This document shows positions 1-6,551 of a stretch of 11,215 nt of DNA, one piece after another (the stretch's first letter is position 1; each line of letters starts with the position of its first letter). The position numbers were made by a program, and so were the translations under genes. The notes below the pieces were generated by a model, which searched no databases, was not told the DNA's origin, and was given only the letters and a program-made list of their open reading frames with translations. This DNA is from Bacteroidota bacterium (GTDB lineage: Bacteria; Bacteroidota; Bacteroidia; Flavobacteriales_D; Crocinitomicaceae), in assembly GCA_016866415.1 (NCBI GenBank), contig VGML01000056.1:1-11215 (forward strand), in the 5' to 3' direction.

Positions 1-1
1 A

Positions 2-1201
2 ATGAAAACAGATCTTTATCAGCATCCAGACTACTACAATATGGATGATTTACTTTCAGATGAGCACAAATTGGTTCGTGACGCAGCTCGAGCATGGGTT
101 AAAAAAGAGGTTTCTCCCATTATCGATGAGCACTATGAGAAAGCGACCTTTCCAATGCATTTACTCAAGGGCTTAGGTGAAATTGGTGCTTTTGGACCTT
201 ACATTCCTGAAGAGTATGGGGGCCCTGGGTTAGACCAAATCTCTTATGGTTTAATTATGCAAGAATTGGAGCGTTGTGACTCTGGTTTGCGTTCAACGGC
301 ATCTGTTCAGTCTTCTCTGGTAATGTATCCTATTTGGAAATACGGAAACGAGGAACAAAAGCAAAAGTATCTTCCGAAATTAGCGAGAGGAGAAATGATG
401 GGCTGTTTTGGATTAACAGAACCTGATCATGGTTCCAATCCAAGTGGAATGATAACCAATTTCAAAGATGCTGGCGATCACGTTATTTTAAATGGAGCCA
501 AAATGTGGATTTCAAACGCGCCTTTTGCTCACATTGCCGTTGTATGGGCGAAAGATGAAAGTGGTAGAATTCATGGATTGATAGTGGAACGAGGAATGGA
601 AGGTTTCTCGACACCAGAAATGCATGGCAAATTGTCCCTGCGCGCCTCTGCAACTGGTGAATTGATTTTTGATAATGTAAAAGTTCCGAAAGCCAACATT
701 CTACCAGGTAGAACTGGACTTGGAGCTCCGCTTAGCTGTTTGGATTCAGCTCGTTTCGGAATTGCCTGGGGTGCATTAGGTGCAGCGATGGATTGCTACG
801 ATCAAGCTTTAAGATATTCAAAAGAGCGAACACAGTTCAATGTTCCGATTGGGGCCTTTCAATTGATTCAAAAGAAATTGGCTGAAATGATTACTGAGAT
901 TACAAAAGCCCAGTTGTTGACGTTGCGTCTAGGGCAATTGCGAAACGAAGGAAAAGCTACATCTGCTCAAATTTCAATGGCGAAAAGAAACAATGTAGAG
1001 GTTGCATTGAACATTGCCCGCGAAGCCCGTCAAATCCACGGAGGAATGGGAATTACAAGTGAATACTCGATGATGCGTCACATGGCGAACTTGGAGTCCG
1101 TTGTTACCTATGAAGGAACGCACGACATCCACTTGTTAATAACGGGATTGGATGTTACTGGAATACCATCGTTCACGCGAGAAATGCCTGATTCGAAATA
1201 A
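2..1201 (+). CDS. gcdH: Glutaryl-CoA dehydrogenase (acyl-CoA dehydrogenase family)
   Basis: This FAD enzyme would oxidise and decarboxylate glutaryl-CoA to crotonyl-CoA in the cytoplasm, in lysine/tryptophan breakdown. The 399 residues cover all three acyl-CoA dehydrogenase domains. Visible marks are GCFGLTEPDHGSNP (134-147, FAD/substrate loop), MWISN (168-172), KLSLRASATGE (210-220) and YEGTHD (370-375). E371 of the last motif matches the catalytic base of human GCDH. R97, in the segment LRSTASVQSSLVMYPI, matches the human active-site arginine that separates glutaryl-CoA dehydrogenases from other family members. The ATG lies one base inside the window, so its leader cannot be seen, but the N-terminus MKTDLYQHPDYY looks natural and complete. 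The stop sits 3 bases from the stop of the opposing TPR gene. The family is certain; the glutaryl substrate is strongly supported by the matches along the whole length. Confidence 0.93.
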   Translation: MKTDLYQHPDYYNMDDLLSDEHKLVRDAARAWVKKEVSPIIDEHYEKATFPMHLLKGLGEIGAFGPYIPEEYGGPGLDQISYGLIMQELERCDSGLRSTASVQSSLVMYPIWKYGNEEQKQKYLPKLARGEMMGCFGLTEPDHGSNPSGMITNFKDAGDHVILNGAKMWISNAPFAHIAVVWAKDESGRIHGLIVERGMEGFSTPEMHGKLSLRASATGELIFDNVKVPKANILPGRTGLGAPLSCLDSARFGIAWGALGAAMDCYDQALRYSKERTQFNVPIGAFQLIQKKLAEMITEITKAQLLTLRLGQLRNEGKATSAQISMAKRNNVEVALNIAREARQIHGGMGITSEYSMMRHMANLESVVTYEGTHDIHLLITGLDVTGIPSFTREMPDSK

Positions 1202-1204
1202 AAG

Positions 1205-3034
1205 TTACAGTTCGTCGTCGGAAACATTTTTATCTCCACGTAACACACGAATTCGTTTTCTAGCTTCGGCTGAATATAAACTTCCCTTGTATTCAATTGC
1301 CAATCGACGATAAAACTCAAGGGCTTTTTCTTTGTTTGACAAGATGTTTTCATTGATATCTCCCGAACGAAATAAAGCATCATCCGCCAAAATATCTTGT
1401 CCGTGGAATTTCAATAGATCATCGTAATAATCCAATGCTTTTTGCCATTCTCCACGCATTTCCATCGCTTTACCTTTTTTGAACAAAATTTCGTCTGCAA
1501 GGGAATGATAGGGAAAGTTGATTTGAATGCTATCATACAATTTGAATGCCTCGTCGTATTTATGTTGTTCAATAAGTAAATCGGCATTTGCGAACCACGA
1601 CATTACTTGAAAGTTGCTATCCAGGCCATAATTATCAGTGATCATTACGGATAACTGCATCGCATCGTTAGCAATCAGTTTTGATGTAGATTCCTTCAGC
1701 ACATTCAATTGAGCTTGCGCATAATCAAATTCTCCGTCGTAATAGAAAACTTTCGCGTTTTTGAATTTGGCTTCTTGACCAATTGACTCAAATTTGAAAT
1801 CGTTGTCCACTTGCATGTATAAAATAGAGGCCTCCCAAATGTCTCCACTCAACACGTTTATATCAGCAAGTTGCATTTTGATTTGTGCTTTTTGAACATC
1901 AGTAAGTCCGCCAAAGTTCATTGCTGCTTTCAATTCCTCTTGGGCTTTATCAGATTGATTCGCGTAGAATGCCAAAATCATTGTGTGTTCCAAAACCACA
2001 GGAAGTGTAGAACTTGACTTTCCTAATTTATTCAACGCTTGCTCATATGTCATTATTGTCGAATCAATTTCTGACATTGAAAAATTTCGGTTAGTTGTAA
2101 TTTGAAGAAAATGTGTATTCAATAATGCTTTAAAAGCAGGAATATAGTTTTCATTGTTTTCTCCCAAGTTGATAATATAATTGAAACATTTCCTTGCTAC
2201 CGAATAATTTTTGTTTTCGACACATATTTCTCCCAACTCAAATACGCGATAACCATCTCCTTTAAATCGTTTGTCAATAGCAACGACTTGTGTAAAGGCG
2301 CCATCGAAATTTTTACTTTGCGTATACATCCAAATTAGAAGCTCAGAGAATACAACTGATGCGTTTATTTTTTGACTTCTCATCAAAAGTTGTTCCTTTA
2401 ATAGCGAGTAATCTGCGTTTTCGTTGGCGCTTAAGTCCAATCGCGCCGCCAATGAAGCCTCGATGGATTCTATGGTAGTGGGTTGCAGATCTAGATAATC
2501 AAGATACTCTGCAATCATTTCCTTTTTCTTACCCGTTTGAGCATATAGATCGGCATATTGAAAGTTAAATGGATAGTAGCTTGCCAATTTCTTTCCTTTA
2601 TCCAAAACCGTTTTTGCCATATCAAATTTTTGTTTGAGTGCTAATGTTTGATATATGGATATGATTTGTGAAGGGTTATCAGGCAGGTTCTCAATAATTT
2701 CTTTATAGCTTTTTTCCGCTTTTTCTGTTTCGCCAATATCTTCGTAGAATTGCGCCAACATGACTTTCATATCATAGTCAGATCGATTTTGGTTTATTTG
2801 TTTTTTCACGAGCTTCTCAGCGGACTTATAATCTTTTGTAGCAACCAAACACTCAAAATACCGATTGAAATAAACTTTTGTTGGGCTAGAATTGTAAATT
2901 TTCTCATAATAGGGAAGCGCCTTATCCAATTCTCCTGAAGCATAATAATACTGAGCCAATTGAATATCTGTTTCGGTCTGAGCCCAAGAGGCGGTTAAGC
3001 TGAATAGCGAAATAAAAAAGATGATTAATCGCAT
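1205..3034 (-). CDS. Secreted tetratricopeptide-repeat protein, 609 aa
   Basis: The start chosen is the ATG at 3034-3032. It begins directly with a signal peptide (MRLIIFFISLFSLTASWA, cleavage before Q19) and lies 5 bases after the stop of the upstream gene. An ATG 30 bases earlier (3064) would add ten charged residues before the signal and overlap that gene, so it is less likely. The mature protein is almost entirely helical TPR/SEL-like units. Examples are the first unit, with LAQYYYASGELDKALPYYEK, and a C-terminal group with ALDYYDDLLKF and ALEFYRRLAIEY, which resembles the BamD/YbgF type of TPR. No enzymatic domain is seen. It is probably a periplasmic or outer-membrane-associated scaffold. 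It is the last gene of a tight three-gene operon behind two coiled-coil lipoproteins, which suggests a shared envelope role. The exact function is unknown. Confidence 0.85.
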   Translation of the reverse strand: MRLIIFFISLFSLTASWAQTETDIQLAQYYYASGELDKALPYYEKIYNSSPTKVYFNRYFECLVATKDYKSAEKLVKKQINQNRSDYDMKVMLAQFYEDIGETEKAEKSYKEIIENLPDNPSQIISIYQTLALKQKFDMAKTVLDKGKKLASYYPFNFQYADLYAQTGKKKEMIAEYLDYLDLQPTTIESIEASLAARLDLSANENADYSLLKEQLLMRSQKINASVVFSELLIWMYTQSKNFDGAFTQVVAIDKRFKGDGYRVFELGEICVENKNYSVARKCFNYIINLGENNENYIPAFKALLNTHFLQITTNRNFSMSEIDSTIMTYEQALNKLGKSSSTLPVVLEHTMILAFYANQSDKAQEELKAAMNFGGLTDVQKAQIKMQLADINVLSGDIWEASILYMQVDNDFKFESIGQEAKFKNAKVFYYDGEFDYAQAQLNVLKESTSKLIANDAMQLSVMITDNYGLDSNFQVMSWFANADLLIEQHKYDEAFKLYDSIQINFPYHSLADEILFKKGKAMEMRGEWQKALDYYDDLLKFHGQDILADDALFRSGDINENILSNKEKALEFYRRLAIEYKGSLYSAEARKRIRVLRGDKNVSDDEL

Positions 3035-3039
3035 GATTT

Positions 3040-3606
3040 TTACTGCATATTTTCTTTTTCCCACTTATCCATAAAGTCGTTTAGTTCTTTCACCGATTTT
3101 ATGAAGAGAGGAAGATATTTATTCTTTTTTATTAAATATTGTTCCAAAAGTATCTTGATGGTATTTACCTTGCCTTGTTCAAAGGTAATAAATTCATCGT
3201 ACTTATTCTTATCTCCATGTCCGCTTTCTACATCCATTTTTAGATTATACAGAGCTTGTTTTTCTTCGCGAATGGAATTTGAAATTACCATAGCTTCATT
3301 GGCGATTGTTTTATGATTCCCCTTTTTTTTAAATAACTTTTGTAGCTTTTTAAATTCGTCAACTTTTCTTCCAAAAACCAGATCAACTTTTGTCGGTTTG
3401 TAGTTGCTTTTCAATCGAAGCATGCAGGTGTTTGCGGCTAATTGATATTCTGCCGTAGAATCTAACTTGTTCTTTTCAAAAATTCGATTTAATGAATCAG
3501 TTTCATTGATCATCTTAGTCATTTGTTCAATTTGTTTGATTTTCTCTTTCGATTCGCAGGAGCAAATGAATAGAATGCATAATGAATAAAATGGAAAAAG
3601 TTTCAT
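3040..3606 (-). CDS. Coiled-coil lipoprotein, paralogue of its upstream neighbour
   Basis: This 188-residue protein has a short lipoprotein signal (MKLFPFYSLCILFICS), with C17 as the likely lipidated residue in an I-C-S-C lipobox. The rest is lysine- and glutamate-rich and predicted by eye to be mostly helical or coiled coil. Residues 122-144 (L-K-x-D-V-E-x-G-x-G, then Y136, I140, F142-E-Q) repeat a pattern found at 115-137 in the protein encoded just upstream (3609-4151). The two are therefore probable tandem duplicates that have diverged strongly. The gene starts 2 bases after the upstream stop and ends 5 bases before the TPR gene start, so it is the middle gene of an operon. It contains a run of eight A on the coding strand (3323-3330) in the segment for KKKG. 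I do not recognise a named family. The product is probably anchored to the inner or outer membrane and faces the periplasm. Confidence 0.78.
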   Translation of the reverse strand: MKLFPFYSLCILFICSCESKEKIKQIEQMTKMINETDSLNRIFEKNKLDSTAEYQLAANTCMLRLKSNYKPTKVDLVFGRKVDEFKKLQKLFKKKGNHKTIANEAMVISNSIREEKQALYNLKMDVESGHGDKNKYDEFITFEQGKVNTIKILLEQYLIKKNKYLPLFIKSVKELNDFMDKWEKENMQ

Positions 3607-3608
3607 TT

Positions 3609-4151
3609 TTATAATTCTTTTGATTCAAGTTTTTGGGTTAATTCCCGTGTTTTTAATTTAAAAGTTGCGGTTTTATCCATAATTTTCGTCTTCTTTGTTT
3701 TAATGGAGTTTATTTCATTTTCAATAATGGTTTGCTTTCTTTGTTCAAACTTTATTTGATCATTATATAAGTGGCGCTTTCCGGAACCGTTTTCAATGTC
3801 ATTTTTTAAATGATTGACGATGCTTTTCTGTTCCTCAAGCGTGTTTTTTAGTTCTTCCATTCTCGTTTTCAAAAATGAGAGTTTTGAAGCAAAATTTGCA
3901 TAGTTGTCTAACATTTTGGCTTCGGTCTCGGTTAATGTGTCATTGGTTGCGGACATTGTTAAATCCGAAATCAAATCACGATTTTTTTCTATTTCTTCTG
4001 TTAATTGAGAGTCGTTTATTTGGCTTAAGACGATTGATAGCGAGTCTAAATTTTTATGCAAGCTATTTACTTGCTTCAATTGCTTCGACTGCTCAAAATC
4101 CGTGCAAGCAAAAAAAAGAGTAGAAAAAATTACTAAAACGAATAATCGCAT
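3609..4151 (-). CDS. Coiled-coil lipoprotein, first gene of envelope operon
   Basis: This 180-residue protein starts with a lipoprotein signal (MRLFVLVIFSTLFFA) and C16 as the likely lipidation site (F-F-A-C, a slightly relaxed lipobox). Residues 20-65 and 90-160 are rich in K, E, L, I and N with heptad-like spacing, consistent with long coiled coils. The pattern L115-K-N-D-I-E-N-G-S-G, Y129, I133, F135-E-Q137 matches the equivalent stretch of the next gene, so the two are paralogues. It leads the minus-strand operon, and its promoter must lie in 4152-4366, but I found no strict Bacteroidota -7 box on this strand. The name of the family is unknown to me. The operon context with a secreted TPR protein suggests an envelope complex, which is inference only. 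Confidence 0.78.
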   Translation of the reverse strand: MRLFVLVIFSTLFFACTDFEQSKQLKQVNSLHKNLDSLSIVLSQINDSQLTEEIEKNRDLISDLTMSATNDTLTETEAKMLDNYANFASKLSFLKTRMEELKNTLEEQKSIVNHLKNDIENGSGKRHLYNDQIKFEQRKQTIIENEINSIKTKKTKIMDKTATFKLKTRELTQKLESKEL

Positions 4152-4366
4152 GAATAAAGTTAAGGAATATCTGGTGGTTTGAAAAAGTATTGACAGAAAT
4201 TAACGGAAAAGGGCTTTTTTAAAAATCATTTTTTTCTTCCACAAATAAAATCTAGCTTCGTCTTAGACACAAAAGTTACCCCTCATTTTATTGCTGAAAA
4301 AGAATAGATACACAGTGTGTTATAATTTCTGTGTATGTGCGTTTGTAACCCCTAAATAAATAATAT
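4152..4366. promoter_or_regulatory. Divergent intergenic control region
   Basis: These 215 AT-rich bases separate the minus-strand lipoprotein operon from the plus-strand NADAR gene, so they must hold promoters for both directions. No strict TAnnTTTG (Bacteroidota -7) element was found on either strand. The nearest candidate for the plus gene is TATAAT at 4321-4326, inside an inverted repeat. A short ACCCCT is present twice (4278-4283 and 4348-4353), on either side of that repeat. No ORF of convincing length is present. Confidence 0.6.
4308..4336. promoter_or_regulatory. Perfect 8-bp inverted repeat around TATAAT, possible operator
   Basis: ATACACAG (4308-4315) and CTGTGTAT (4329-4336) are exact reverse complements separated by 13 bases. 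The arm-to-arm distance is 21 bp, close to two helical turns, which is what a dimeric DNA-binding protein would see as two half-sites on one face. TATAAT (4321-4326) lies between the arms, 41 bases before the NADAR start codon. This fits a repressor site over a promoter. No regulator gene is seen nearby, and the spacer is long enough that chance is possible. Confidence 0.4.
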
Positions 4367-4837
4367 ATGAGAAATGTTTGGTTTAAAAAAGTTGCAGAGA
4401 AGTATGGTTGGATGGGAAATATGGCTCCTTATCCGATCAAGTATGATGGGAAAGTTTGGCTCACAAGTGAAGCGTTGTTTCAGGGGATGAGGTATAGTGA
4501 TGAGGATATTAAGGAAATAATAAGAAAAGAAAAAAGTCCGATGGGTGCAAAAATGAAGGCGAAAAAGTTTAAGGATCAAATGGTTGTGATTCCTATGTCT
4601 CCCCAGGATGTAGAGAATATGAAAAAGTGTGTGAGAATGAAATTTGAGCAGCATCCTCAGTTGAAAAGAGAATTAATGAATATAAAGGATGCTTTTATTT
4701 ATGAAGATATAGGTAATAGAAATGGGGAGAGACATAAGTTTTGGGGCGCAAAAAAAATAAGTGAAAATGAGGGAGATGGTCATAATGTGATGGGTAGGAT
4801 TTTAATGGAGTTGAGGGATGAGTATTTGATGGAATAA
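4367..4837 (+). CDS. NADAR (YbiA-like, DUF1768) family N-glycosidase
   Basis: The 156 residues cover the full NADAR fold. Visible motifs in order are GWMGNM (14-19, family G-x-x-x-N-F/M), WLTSEALFQGMRY (31-43, with the conserved E35), SPMGAK (57-62), RMKFEQHP (90-97), IYED...R (111-122), KFWGA (124-128) and GHNVMGRILMELR (138-150). Known members hydrolyse N-glycosidic bonds. YbiA acts on phosphoribosylamino-pyrimidine intermediates of riboflavin synthesis, and other members remove ADP-ribose from guanine and can act as antitoxins to DarT1. The motif form here (SEALFQ, IxED, FWGA) resembles the phage/plasmid-type subfamily more than E. coli YbiA, from memory. By hand count the coding strand has about 135 G but only about 33 C, a far stronger skew than in its neighbours. 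There is no Shine-Dalgarno sequence; the leader is A/T only. It is the first gene of the accessory island. The substrate cannot be told from sequence. Confidence 0.88.
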   Translation: MRNVWFKKVAEKYGWMGNMAPYPIKYDGKVWLTSEALFQGMRYSDEDIKEIIRKEKSPMGAKMKAKKFKDQMVVIPMSPQDVENMKKCVRMKFEQHPQLKRELMNIKDAFIYEDIGNRNGERHKFWGAKKISENEGDGHNVMGRILMELRDEYLME

Positions 4838-4904
4838 GGGTAATCATTAAAATTAAAAAAATCTAATAAGTCAATTTAATTAATAATTCTAAAATCTAAA
4901 AAAA

Positions 4905-5441
4905 ATGAAAAAGGTCCTTTTAAGTGCAGCAGTTGTTTTAATTTCTAATTTAACAAACGCTCAAATAACAGAAGAAAAAAGAATGGAAGATGGGAGTACT
5001 GTTATAGTGTGCACACCAAAAATCTTTACCAAAGAAGAAGTAGAGAAAATTAATCGTAGAAAAAGATTGATTCCCACAACGGAGTATTTATTAAAACACC
5101 CAACATTACCTTTTTCTTATGCTTGTATGGATAAGCTTGAAGATGAGTTTAATATGATTATTAAACAAGATAGTTCGCTCAATGAAGCAGCTAAAAATAG
5201 CTTTTTGTCGCATATCTATAAGGATGAAAGTCATCAAGCAAAAACGCCGGTTCGTTATCATCAAATTTGGACTTTGCCTGAATCAACAATCAACTTTGAC
5301 CACAATAGTCTTGCTTCTAGTTTGATAGAAATGATTAAGGATCGCCACCTTCAAAATTTAATAAATAAAAACGCAATGTTTTTTTGCCAGGAGTTTGAGT
5401 TTGAAAATAAGTTTTATTTGGTGGCTATTGTGAATGATTAG
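4905..5441 (+). CDS. Small secreted protein of unknown function
   Basis: This 178-residue product has a clear Sec signal peptide, MKKVLLSAAVVLISNLTNA, with cleavage before Q20. There is no lipobox cysteine, so it is probably soluble in the periplasm or exported. The mature part has three cysteines (C36, C74, C161), a KR-rich segment around 47-54 (EKINRRKR) and mixed helix/strand character. It ends in a hydrophobic strand-like stretch, FYLVAIVND. I do not recognise a family or catalytic motif. It starts 67 bases after the NADAR gene, behind an A/T-only leader with seven A before the ATG, and ends 68 bases before the zincin-like gene. It could be a host-specific orphan. A role shared with its cytosolic neighbours is not obvious, because it leaves the cytoplasm. 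Confidence 0.75.
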   Translation: MKKVLLSAAVVLISNLTNAQITEEKRMEDGSTVIVCTPKIFTKEEVEKINRRKRLIPTTEYLLKHPTLPFSYACMDKLEDEFNMIIKQDSSLNEAAKNSFLSHIYKDESHQAKTPVRYHQIWTLPESTINFDHNSLASSLIEMIKDRHLQNLINKNAMFFCQEFEFENKFYLVAIVND

Positions 5442-5509
5442 TTTCTTTCGTTAACAATCATAGAACTAAAATAATTAAATTTAAAACAAAAAATAATAAA
5501 GAATAAAAG

Positions 5510-6484
5510 ATGAGTGGATTAAAGGCATATCGATTCTCAGCAGATGAAATGAATAAAATGCTTTGGCTGAAAGTACTTTTTATAGAAAATGGTTTTTTAG
5601 TAGATCGTTTCCCAGAAGTTTATTACGATACTTTTAATAATGCGTGTAAGGAATACCCTCAACTTGAGCGACACAATGAAGAGGGCACACCTGATTATCT
5701 TGGGGTATATATTTTCTCCTCAGGAGATGAACCTTGTTTAGAAAAATGTTCGTCAACGAAGGAAGGTGTAATTATATTATTCTCTGACCGTATTGAAGCT
5801 TTTAGTATTAACTTGATCGCCGAAATAGCTTATCCAATTTTAGAAATAGAAAACGCGATTAGAGAGGTGGTTTTATATCATGAATTAGGTCATTGGCTTT
5901 CCCATTGGTCAGTTTGTGCAGGGGTCAACTGGAAATGTGGATATTCATCTCACGATAAAATAACCCATGAGGCTTTTGCCCAGTTAACTGCTTATTGGGC
6001 AGTTGACGGACAGCCCCTAAATTCACTTATTTTAAAACAATACCTTACTCCTCAAAGACATACATCGCCTTACAATAAATACCTTGATTTGATTGGGAAA
6101 TCTAAAGTTGATATTTTATCAAAGTTGCATTTATTGAGAAAGTTTTGGTGTGAATTTAGAATATCCGATGAAATGGCTTTTGAGTTATTAAAAATGGAAT
6201 TAATAGAGAAATGTGTTTCCTATGCTTTCGAGAAATCGATTAGAAAAATTAAGCTTGAATCCCAAATGTTAAACAATGAGCTTGCTTTTCAAATTTTGGC
6301 TATGGGCTGGAGTATAGAAGGGGACAAACTTACATGCATAGATTATGATTTTGCATTATGTAAACTGTTCGCTCTTAATTACTTTCAAGATGATGATTTG
6401 AAAGAAACGTTGAAATTTGAGAAAAGATATTGTTCTGAAGATACTCAAAAGGGAATTAGTTTAATCCATCGATTTGATCTTTAG
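5510..6484 (+). CDS. Cytosolic zincin-like protein with HExxH motif, unknown family
   Basis: This 324-residue protein has no signal peptide or membrane segment. Its one readable motif is a metalloprotease-type helix, REVVLYHELGHWLSHW (118-133). H124 and H128 would bind zinc and E125 would be the catalytic base. A second helix, HEAFAQLTAYWAV (153-165), offers E154 as a third ligand 26 residues after H128, the arrangement of gluzincins. The region before it (residues 65-110) includes a strand-like segment, GVIILFSDRIEAFSI, as zincins often have an edge strand ahead of the active-site helix. Residues 180-324 are helical with no known motif. It contains many cysteines (including C46, C76, C80, C136, C143). 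The HELGH plus downstream E is reminiscent of ImmA/IrrE peptidases, but the usual E-x-x-A-N-x-F motif is absent. Peptidase activity is inferred from the motif only; the natural target is unknown. Confidence 0.75.
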   Translation: MSGLKAYRFSADEMNKMLWLKVLFIENGFLVDRFPEVYYDTFNNACKEYPQLERHNEEGTPDYLGVYIFSSGDEPCLEKCSSTKEGVIILFSDRIEAFSINLIAEIAYPILEIENAIREVVLYHELGHWLSHWSVCAGVNWKCGYSSHDKITHEAFAQLTAYWAVDGQPLNSLILKQYLTPQRHTSPYNKYLDLIGKSKVDILSKLHLLRKFWCEFRISDEMAFELLKMELIEKCVSYAFEKSIRKIKLESQMLNNELAFQILAMGWSIEGDKLTCIDYDFALCKLFALNYFQDDDLKETLKFEKRYCSEDTQKGISLIHRFDL

Positions 6485-6492
6485 ATTTAATT

Positions 6493-6526
6493 TCGACGTT
6501 TTTGAATTTAACATTGAAAACGACGA
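6493..6526 (+). repeat. Imperfect inverted repeat (hairpin) between island genes
   Basis: TCGACGTTTT (6493-6502) pairs with AAAACGACGA (6517-6526) at 9 of 10 positions, around a 14-base loop. U-G wobbles and an A-U pair could extend the stem inward as RNA. It begins 8 bases after the stop of the zincin-like gene and ends 25 bases before the next ATG. There is no U-run directly after the stem, so it is not a standard intrinsic terminator. It could be an RNA processing or stability element, or chance. Confidence 0.35.
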
Positions 6527-6551
6527 TTTAAAAACAGCCCAAAAATAAATT

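Noticed and set aside
3035..3064. Longer start of the minus-strand TPR gene at 3064
   Set aside because: It would place ten charged residues before the signal peptide and overlap the upstream lipoprotein gene.
4352..4654. 100-residue minus-strand reading frame over the NADAR gene
   Set aside because: It is antisense to a gene with clear family motifs, is His/Phe/Leu-rich as expected from a purine-rich opposite strand, and has no recognisable features.
4838..6551. Integron attC sites in the equal-length spacers
   Set aside because: I looked for paired RYYYAAC and GTTRRRY core sites. Only a lone ATTTAAC (6506-6512) appears, with no partner and no attC-like folding in the other spacers.
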